From NCBI GenBank assembly GCA_000697055.1, contig JNDT01000530.1:1-12761 (forward strand): 12,761 nucleotides of DNA, read 5' to 3'. Made by a program: the position numbers and the translations under genes. Under the pieces are notes generated by a model that saw only the letters and a program-made list of their open reading frames with translations, was not told the origin of the DNA and did not search any database. This DNA comes from Saksenaea vasiformis B4078 (lineage: Eukaryota; Mucoromycota; Mucoromycetes; Mucorales; Saksenaeaceae). Every line of letters starts with the position of its first letter. Positions within the stretch are counted from its first letter, which is position 1. Shown here piece by piece: positions 7,156-12,761 of the stretch.

Positions 7156-9061
7156 CGCGAGTATTGAGCAATCGCCAGAATGTGAATCAAAAGTGATTAA
7201 TAAAGGTGTTTCTTTATTGTATATGTCTGCCCCTTCTGAAGAACTGTCGAAAAGCATCAAAAACGACCGGAAGCATTTGAATTCTTTGAACTCTATTAAG
7301 TTGGCGGATCTACCAGTGTACACAGTGCAGTGTAACGGGAAAGAAGCCACAGCCTTACTGGACACAGGTGCTGGAACGTCATACATTGCGCCCTGGTTGG
7401 CTGAAGGTTTACGATCGCGACCAGTCCAAGGTCGCGAAGTAGAAACTGCGGGAGGTCACAAATTCCCAATTCATACCAAGGTATCCATGGAACTTCGCTT
7501 GGCTGGCGGGCTCCGTCAACAATGGGAAGCATTTGTACTCGATACCAAATTTGACCTGATACTGGGACAAGACTGGTTTAAGCATACCAAACCTGAACCA
7601 GACTGGGAACTAGATGCGTGGAAGATCTGCCATGAGGGAAAAACATACAACCTACGGCCGAAGTATACACGTGAGATCCCCGAACTCTCATACTTGATAT
7701 CGGACAGACAATTTCAACGACTGAATCACGATAAGCAAACGGACGATGCTTACCTTTTGTATCTGGCGGAAGATAAACCTGGACAAGTAGACTCGTCGTT
7801 CGATGACCTGATCAAAGAATATGCGGACGTATTCAGAGATACGTTGCCAGGGCTTCCACCGGAACGTGAGGTAGAGCACGTCATCGATACGGGCGACGCA
7901 GCTCCCATCAACAGACCTCCGTTCAAGATGAGTCCAAAAGAACTGGACGAATTACGCAAGCAACTGAAGGAACTGCTGGACCTTAAGCTGATCCGACCGA
8001 GTACGTCACCGTGGGGAGTGCCAGTACTGTTTGTGCAGAAGAAAGATGGCTCTATGCGCCTTTGTATTGACTATCGCGCGATTAACCAAGTGACGCTCCG
8101 CAATTCGCATCCGCTTCCTCGCATTGACGAGTACCTCGAAAGGTTGGGTGGCGCCAAATACTTCACCAGTGTGGATCTGAAAAGCGGATATCATCAAGTT
8201 CGTATCCAACCAGATGATGTGCCCAAAACGGCGTTCAATACCCGTTACAGTTCCTATGAATTCTTAGTCTTACCCTTTTGGTTGACGAATGCACCTCCCA
8301 CGTTTCAGCGGTTAATGAACTCTCTGCTTGGTGACTACTCGGACAAGTTTGCGCTGGTGTATTTGGATGACATCCTTATATACAGTCGCACAGCGGAGGA
8401 ACATAAACGTCATATCCGTTTGGTGCTGGGCCGACTTCGGGATGCCAAGCTGTACGCCAACTTAAAGAAGTGCGACTTCAACAAACCTGAGTTGGAGTTT
8501 GTCGGTTTCCGCATATCTGCCAAGGGGATACTACCATTCGCAAGCAAAGTTAAAGCGATACAAGAATGGCCACAGCCCACTAACGTGCAAGAAGTACAGC
8601 AGTTTATTGGCTTAGGATCGCATTATCAGCGCTTCATCTGGGACTTTTCGACCATTGTGGCACCATTGACCGATCTTACCAAGGGTACAGGGGCTAAACG
8701 CCGTCCCATTGTGTGGACAAAGGATTGTCAGGAGGCGTTCGACGAAATCAAGCAACGCATGACCAACGCTCCTGATTTTCAACCACCTAACACGGATCGC
8801 CCATTCACTATCGAAACAGACGCATCTGATCATGGTGTAGGCTCTGTGTTATTGCAAGAAGACGAGAACGGAGTGCGTTCACCGGTAGCCTTCGAATCCA
8901 AGAAGCTGTCATCCGCGGAGAGAAATTATCCAGTGCAAGAGCGGAACTTCTCGGGATTCTACACGCTCCACGATCTTGGAGGTGTTTTATTGAGGGAAGA
9001 TCTTATGTCGTATACACCGAAACAAACCCGCATGTTGACATTTACAAAATCGAATCCATGA
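7112..9061 (+). pseudogene. pol: Pol of the Ty3/gypsy element: protease, reverse transcriptase, partial RNase H
   Basis: Counting residues from 7109 (GTG, just before ATG 7112), an aspartic protease carries ALLDTGAGTS (Asp 85) and FDLILGQDW near 149-156. The reverse transcriptase spans ~265-470 with SVDLKSGYHQ (Asp 356) and YLDD (418-421), so its catalytic acids are intact. Position 391 is Trp in LPFWLTNAP, where the family has an almost invariant Gly; one G to T change would explain it. RNase H begins at ~565 with IETDAS (Asp 571). After ERN at 611-613 the frame departs from the family: one G seems lost at about 8943-8945. The next frame continues RNase H to VVYT, then jumps directly into integrase C-terminal sequence. 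The shifted frame ends at 9061, so the product lacks full RNase H and all integrase. Confidence 0.85.
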
Positions 9062-9262
9062 ATGGCACCCCCTACAATTCTTGGGTACACACTGACCGGC
9101 TTAAACCCGCATATTCTGACAAATTCCAACCGACCTGGTACCTGCTACTGCACGCGCACAAATGCACCGCGACCTCGCGCAAACAAACACGGAACCTCAC
9201 TTATCGCTTATTGACTCCACGGTGGTTGATCGAGGACGACCAACATTTTCGAGAAGGGGTGA
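9004..9262 (+). pseudogene. Integrase C-terminal fragment after an internal deletion
   Basis: In the frame of ATG 9058, which is open back through 8941, RNase H sequence up to VVYT passes without a gap into VDIYKIES and NSWVHTDRLKPA. The latter is a typical end of Ty3/gypsy integrases. The rest of RNase H, the zinc-binding domain and the catalytic core are gone. The tail (WLIEDDQHFREG) leads directly into the polypurine tract. The open frame continues to 9306 but its end lies inside the LTR-like region. No enzymatic function is possible. Confidence 0.65.
9251..9262 (+). promoter_or_regulatory. Polypurine tract
   Basis: GAGAAGGGGTGA lies immediately before TGTCGTG, the proposed first bases of the 3' LTR. 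It is in the expected place after the end of integrase. The single T makes it imperfect. Confidence 0.6.
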
Positions 9263-9806
9263 TGTCGTGCACACCAAGTTGTAGTCGCACAAGGACTTTT
9301 GTGTAATCGGGCAAGGATCCCAAAACAGCAAGCCATTGTCCTCTCGGCCTCTGCTCCAAAAAGAACATGTCTTCAAGAAACCTATGCTCAGCAAATGACG
9401 AAGTGATGTATTCACTTCCATTCCATTTTTATATCTTTGACCGTTTTATAGATTACTGTCGTGTCTGAGATATAATCTATCACTATGTCAATATAATAGA
9501 CATGATCTCCGATCATATAAATACAGCCATAGCTAGTAATTAGTTCCAGGTCTACTTTTCTACCGAAATAAACGACACCCTTCAGTCTCACTGTACTTAT
9601 CAGTTCCAGTCACGACACAACAATTACACATAGTTTAGAGAAAAATATAAATACCAACTTTCATAGCGACAATAAAGCATCATCGTTTTTACTCCCATCC
9701 TTATTCTTTATTGTTCCCCTTGATCCTTAGTGGGTTTGACCGTTTCCAGTGTCGTCGTCGGACTTCCCCTTGCCAGTGTTCAGGGACCGATCGGATGAAT
9801 CAGCTT

Positions 9807-9873
9807 GAAGAATCTTCTAGTGACAATGTTCAAGAATTTGTCAACATGGAACATCGGTCACTAGAAGATCTTC
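9807..9873. repeat. Long imperfect hairpin
   Basis: ATCTTCTAGTGAC (9812-9824) pairs perfectly with GTCACTAGAAGAT (9857-9869). Four more outer pairs form past a bulged A, and an inner ATGTTC/GAACAT stem (9826-9831 with 9849-9854) closes a 17-base loop. It lies inside the LTR-like region. Confidence 0.75.
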
Positions 9874-9883
9874 CAGAGCTTTC

Positions 9884-9926
9884 TTTTGGTACCTTGTTAT
9901 CCGCGTAAATTAGTCAGGTACCAAAA
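9884..9926. repeat. Perfect 11-base inverted repeat before a TATA box
   Basis: TTTTGGTACCT (9884-9894) and AGGTACCAAAA (9916-9926) flank a 21-base spacer. TATAAATAG follows at 9929-9937. Confidence 0.75.
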
Positions 9927-9928
9927 GG

Positions 9929-9959
9929 TATAAATAGACTTTGATTTTGTAACAATAAA
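9929..9959 (+). promoter_or_regulatory. TATA box and poly(A) signal pair
   Basis: TATAAATAG (9929-9937) and AATAAA (9954-9959) are set as in a compact LTR where promoter and poly(A) signal lie close together. Confidence 0.4.
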
Positions 9960-10126
9960 AGACAACTTTCGATTACAATCTTTCACGGTTTGACTGATTA
10001 GTTTTATTCTGATATTCGAACGCAACGATCGGCTTCGTACTATAAGTGATTCAGTTGGCGCCTAGGAACCCAGTAAAACGACACCAGAAAGATACCTCAG
10101 ATCAAGACATATCCACCATTACGACA

Positions 10127-10255
10127 TTTCCGTGCACAACTGTCGTATGGGAAATAACTTCTAGGGCCTGGATTTTCTTCCGATAAATAGTTCATGGTCA
10201 AATCCACTTGAGATCCCCAACGATAACCAAACAAATAAAAGATAGTGTCAAAACT
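10127..10255. other. Short stretch without gene between LTR-like regions
   Basis: No coding frame is supported. A stem (CCATTACGACA, 10116-10126, with TGTCGTATGG about 15 bases later, one bulged base) straddles the proposed LTR end. Confidence 0.35.
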
Positions 10256-10456
10256 TGTTGTTTTATTTCTTGTCTAATTCTACTGTATTTATATTCTTTT
10301 CTATTGTCGCGCAGTAATCATACGCGTCGTAGCAAACTTCTTTACCGCAGTCAAAGGTATGGTCTGTGGTCGCCGCTCCAAAAAGGTTGTTGCGGCATTC
10401 TGCCGTTTCATTGGGCGGGGATTCCAAAAGTCCGACAAAAGTCCGACACAACAACA
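10256..10456 (-). repeat. Possible solo LTR, minus strand
   Basis: A 201-base unit is bounded by TGTTGT and ACAACA. Read on the minus strand it holds a tandem GTCGGACTTTT repeat (plus 10426-10447), a TATAAATA (plus 10286-10293) and an AATAAA (plus 10262-10267) close to its end. This is the order expected of a short LTR. It ends about 20 bases from the 3' end of the tRNA gene. The flanking pentamers do not match as a target duplication, so the call is weak. Confidence 0.3.
10426..10447. repeat. Tandem 11-base repeat, two copies
   Basis: AAAAGTCCGAC occurs twice without gap at 10426-10436 and 10437-10447. Confidence 0.85.
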
Positions 10457-10470
10457 TTTGAACGAAAAGC

Positions 10471-10475
10471 AAAAA
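10471..10475 (-). terminator. RNA polymerase III terminator of the tRNA gene
   Basis: Five consecutive T on the minus strand, starting two bases after the mature tRNA 3' end. Confidence 0.8.
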
Positions 10476-10476
10476 T

Positions 10477-10548
10477 GCCTTCTGCCAGAATCGAACTGGC
10501 GACCTTCTGCTTACTAGGCAGACGCTCTGCCAACTGAGCCAAGAAGGC
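10477..10548 (-). tRNA. tRNA-Thr (anticodon AGU)
   Basis: The minus strand folds into a complete 72-base cloverleaf: acceptor GCCTTCT/AGAAGGC fully paired, D arm GCTC/GAGC, anticodon stem TCTGC/GCAGA with loop CTAGTAA, five-base variable region, and T arm GCCAG/CTGGC with loop TTCGATT. The anticodon AGT (plus 10513-10515) decodes ACU threonine after A34 is modified to inosine. The pol III A box (TGGCTCAGTTGG) and B box (GTTCGATTC) are present. A run of five T (minus strand, plus 10471-10475) follows the gene by one base as terminator. There is no intron and no encoded CCA, as expected for a eukaryotic nuclear gene. Confidence 0.95.
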
Positions 10549-10804
10549 TTCACGATTTTAGGAAAGAAAAAATTTTAGATGACAGAATAAAAAATAGGTT
10601 TGGAATTATATTTGAAAGGTAGTAAAAAAAATAAAAGTTAAAAAATAAATAATATTTATTTTATTTATTATTATTATTTTAAAACTGTTAATATTAAATA
10701 AATAAAGATAAAGAATAAAAAATATTAAGATACAGTAACTATTACTTTAGATTAAAAAATTTCAAATTATATAATTTATATTTCTTACATTAGTATTATA
10801 TAGT
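10549..10804. other. AT-rich tract upstream of the tRNA gene
   Basis: It consists almost only of A and T, with stretches of TTATT/AATAA repeats at about 10640-10680. No gene or structured element is supported. Confidence 0.6.
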
Positions 10805-10820
10805 TAGGGGTCGGCAAAAT

Positions 10821-11014
10821 ATTCATATATTCATATTCGTTCATATTCGTTCGTCTAAAGAATGAATATGAATAAGTATTTTAGTTTGACGAATGAATAC
10901 GAATATTTGTTCATCAACTACGAACGAACACGAATATGAAATTCATATTCGAATAGTTATTCGAATATTCATAGCTTCATTCGAATAACAACGAATATTC
11001 TATATTCATTCGTC
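10821..11014. repeat. Subterminal ATTCG/CGAAT repeat array
   Basis: About 190 bases are built from ATTCATATTCG-like words in both orientations. A perfect 21-base palindromic unit (10-base arms, one central base) lies at 10931-10951. An outer 12-base inverted pair GACGAATGAATA/TATTCATTCGTC lies at 10888-10899 and 11003-11014. It could bind transposase. Confidence 0.8.
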
Positions 11015-11029
11015 TCAATCGACTGTCAT

Positions 11030-12326
11030 TGGAATTGCAGATGAACGCATTTCACTCTTTGCTTTTTTATTTAAAAAATATCTTTTCTTTAGTAGTTAGA
11101 AACTTAAAACCGGAAAGTTAAAGTAGAAGACAAGTTTGCACAGCATTGCATAAGAATGTAACAGTAATGTATTGCTAGAAGTTTGCATTTGTAATTGCCG
11201 GTCTTATAATTATTAATTGCGCAAAGTAGACAATTGACAATCACCGAATCTTTTTGGCGTAGCGCGTTTCATAATACAATGTACTAAAAATTACCATTAG
11301 TCAAGTGTAGCTGAGTCAAAGGTTCCAATGCATAAAAAGTGTCAAATTCGGGGCAGGTCATGTCAAAATCTGATGACTGAAGTCCAAAGAAAAAGAAAGG
11401 CGTACTCAATTAACTTAGAATCAGTAGTATTTATGAGTGCAGACAACGTATGCATAATTGAATTACTCGCAGCAGAGAGAAGATGACAGTAAAAAGATGG
11501 CAGTAGAAAAGACAGGATGGCGAAAATGGAAAGTGGTCAAAAAAAGAAACGAAGAAAAAAAAGGAAAGGAAAAAAGCAAGACGCGCCGCATCACCAAAAA
11601 TTGTTTTATTCAGGCATACCGTTTGTAATTGCGTTGTAAGCTCACTTCAATAAACTCCGTCTATTCGTATTAATATGCCGCTGAAGCCATATATACAGAC
11701 AACTTTGCAATCGCAAAAAAACGAATTATTGTTGTTTGAATTGAGATGAATCAGTTAACTGTCGCGGCAAGCCTGATTCAAATAAAGTCATAATCTCATT
11801 GACTTGATTCACTTAACTGGAGTCATGTTCAGACGCGTCAAATTGCGAGATCTTCATAAGGTGCAAAAAAGAAACTTAATGTGATATAAGATAAAGCCGG
11901 CAAGTTGGACGTGATGACATAAAACGGTTCAAAAAATTCGCGCAAAAAAAAGAGGAGGGCCGCGTGCTATTATGAATGATTATGATTATCTCTGGAATTG
12001 CTAAGACCATGTAGCTGATACATCCAGATTATCAGCAACCATTTGAGACGTCCAGCTGTAATGTAACCGCCTTTAAAGATGAATGCCAAGTATGGCGATA
12101 TCATAGATGATAATAATGAGGCCGATCTTCGATTAACGGATCAAGTGTTACACGATCCGCTGTTACTGATGGCCATGGACGGATTTGGGTATTAAGCAAA
12201 GATGACTTGATACTCAGTTTGAAGACGTGCGTCGTTTGATCAAAGATAGTTCATGTTTTTAGAAATAAGCTGGATTATCATGACGTTAGATTGAGATAAT
12301 CACAAAAGCGAATTCTCCCCAAGCAG
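11030..12326. other. Interior of the hAT-like element without clear gene
   Basis: It is AT-rich with no long frame. A purine-rich run lies at about 11537-11583. At 11750-11790 there is an 8-base inverted repeat (TGAATCAG/CTGATTCA). A 38-codon frame at 12079-12195 is listed separately. Confidence 0.4.
12079..12195 (+). CDS. Small 38-residue open frame, unknown
   Basis: It runs from ATG (12079-12081) to TAA (12193-12195). The product is acidic with a hydrophobic end (LLLMAMDGFGY) and no known motif. No promoter or neighbouring exon is evident. It may be chance or a decayed fragment. Confidence 0.15.
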   Translation: MNAKYGDIIDDNNEADLRLTDQVLHDPLLLMAMDGFGY

Positions 12327-12334
12327 TATAAATA
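12327..12334 (+). promoter_or_regulatory. TATA box of the transposase-like gene
   Basis: TATAAATA lies 30 bases before ATG 12357 and 60 before ATG 12387. The second spacing leaves room for a short leader and therefore favours 12387 as start. Confidence 0.5.
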
Positions 12335-12386
12335 AAGGATCGTAAAGCATGCCAAAATGTCTTATTCTTTACTCGAAACTATTACT

Positions 12387-12761
12387 ATGTCCAACGTACC
12401 TGAATTTTCTACCTCTGCTCAAAAGCGTCGTGCCGAATTTGATGTACTTGAAGATGCTAGCGTAAGTAAACATCTTATATCGTAGAACATGCGTAAAACT
12501 TAATAATTAACGTCGTTAATGCATTAGAATGAGAGCATGGAATTTTCGGTTAGCTCTACCTTACCTGTGTCGCGGTCGTTGTCCCTTATGTCAACTTCAT
12601 AAGGTTCCTCTGCCAGCATTGGTACATTGAATGATGATGCTGATGTCGCTGCCACTGCTGTAACACGTACCAACCGCAAGAAGGCCAGAAAAAGTTGGGT
12701 ATACGAAAATCAATGGGCCAAGATCCAGACCGACGAGGAAACAGGTGTCGAGTACATTCAC
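12387..12761 (+). pseudogene. N-terminus of a hAT-like transposase with a BED-type finger, interrupted by TAA, partial
   Basis: Exon one is 12387-12461 (25 codons; an in-frame ATG at 12357 would add ten). A 66-base intron (GTAAGT 12462...ATTAG 12527) leads in phase 0 to exon two at 12528, a Ser-rich stretch that meets TAA at 12600-12602. The same frame then stays open to the window edge: a low-complexity linker, a basic RKKARK patch, and SWVYENQW, which matches the start of a BED zinc finger, the DNA-binding domain at the N-terminus of hAT transposases. Its Cys/His ligands would lie beyond the window. The in-frame TAA implies a nonsense mutation or a missed intron; I found no acceptor that bypasses it in frame. 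The family call rests on one motif plus the transposon end at 10805. Confidence 0.45.

Larger units (their letters stand above)
6089..10126 (+). mobile_element. Defective Ty3/gypsy LTR retrotransposon
   Basis: The order is LTR-like end, primer site, gag, protease, reverse transcriptase, RNase H, integrase tail, polypurine tract, LTR-like region. Protease-RT-RNase H ahead of integrase is the Ty3/gypsy arrangement. The 5' LTR is at most a 42-base remnant (6089-6130); the outer limits come from matching ends TGTCGT...ACGACA and a shared TATCCACC(A/G)TTACGACA. Internal lesions (a frameshift in gag, a frameshift in RNase H, loss of most of integrase) make it non-autonomous and almost certainly inactive. 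No target-site duplication is visible at the proposed ends. Confidence 0.7.
9263..10126 (+). repeat. 3' LTR-like region, possibly composite
   Basis: It starts TGTCGT after the polypurine tract. The matching end ACGACA is at 10121-10126, preceded by the 17-base sequence shared with the 5' side, giving 864 bases. Inside are three TATAAATA motifs (about 9516, 9646, 9929), each followed within 22-45 bases by AATAAA (9566, 9671, 9954), two strong hairpins, and a TGGCGCC primer-like site (10056-10062) just after a possible LTR end at 10053. Such repetition suggests nested or adjacent LTRs rather than one LTR. Confidence 0.4.
10805..12761 (+). mobile_element. Left part of a hAT-like DNA transposon
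   Basis: TAGGGGTCGGCAAA at 10805 resembles the terminal inverted repeat of hAT transposons (TAGGG or CAGGG, then TG or CGGCAAA). Dense subterminal repeats follow, as hAT elements have, and a promoter with a transposase-like gene begins at 12327. The other terminus (TTTGCCGACCCCTA) is not in the window, so the element should continue to the right. The preceding eight bases (TATATAGT) would be the target duplication. Confidence 0.5.

Noticed and set aside
10263..10553. Minus-strand open frame of 96 codons and plus-strand frame 10208-10537
   Set aside because: Both run straight through the tRNA-Thr gene; not credible as coding.
1..12761. CRISPR array or bacterial operon
   Set aside because: No regularly spaced direct repeats; spliceosomal introns, a pol III tRNA gene and LTR elements indicate a eukaryotic genome.

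Overview
The window looks like a repeat-rich stretch of a fungal nuclear genome. Short GT-AG introns of about 48-50 bases, TATAAATA/AATAAA signals, a eukaryotic tRNA gene with a pol III T-run, and the mix of elements all fit an early-diverging fungus. Mucoromycota is my best guess, by inference only; no species can be named from the sequence. Nearly every recognisable gene belongs to a mobile element.

Left part (1-5400). After a poorly defined segment (1-890) with a possible decayed minus-strand coding stretch, a multi-exon plus-strand locus runs from about 945 to 5120. Its 3' half encodes a Fanzor protein, the eukaryotic relative of the RNA-guided nuclease TnpB. It has a RuvC-I aspartate (codon 4326-4328), a RuvC-II glutamate (4785-4787), a zinc finger and a RuvC-III aspartate (4944-4946). 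One in-frame TAG at 4530-4532 interrupts it. Upstream exons 945-1593, 1658-2232 and 2282-2514 can be chained to it in frame by short introns, which would give an unusually long Fanzor with extra N-terminal regions. They could instead belong to a separate gene.

Middle (5400-10130). A Ty3/gypsy LTR retrotransposon lies at about 6089-10126: gag, then protease-reverse transcriptase-RNase H, then a scrap of the integrase C-terminus, then a polypurine tract and a long 3' LTR-like region. It is dead: there are one-base losses in the gag zinc knuckle and in RNase H, and a large deletion removes the rest of RNase H and nearly all of integrase. The old gag/pol junction still carries a canonical -1 slippery heptamer and a TGATG stop/start overlap. 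The 3' LTR-like region holds strong hairpins, repeated TATA/poly(A) modules and a second primer-binding-like site, so it may be composite.

Right part (10130-12761). A short LTR-like unit on the minus strand (10256-10456) sits just downstream of an intact tRNA-Thr(AGU) gene on the minus strand (10477-10548). An AT-rich stretch follows. At about 10805 a hAT-like transposon end begins, with dense subterminal ATTCG/CGAAT repeats. At 12327 a TATA box precedes a two-exon reading frame that reaches a BED-finger-like motif at the window edge. An in-frame TAA interrupts it.
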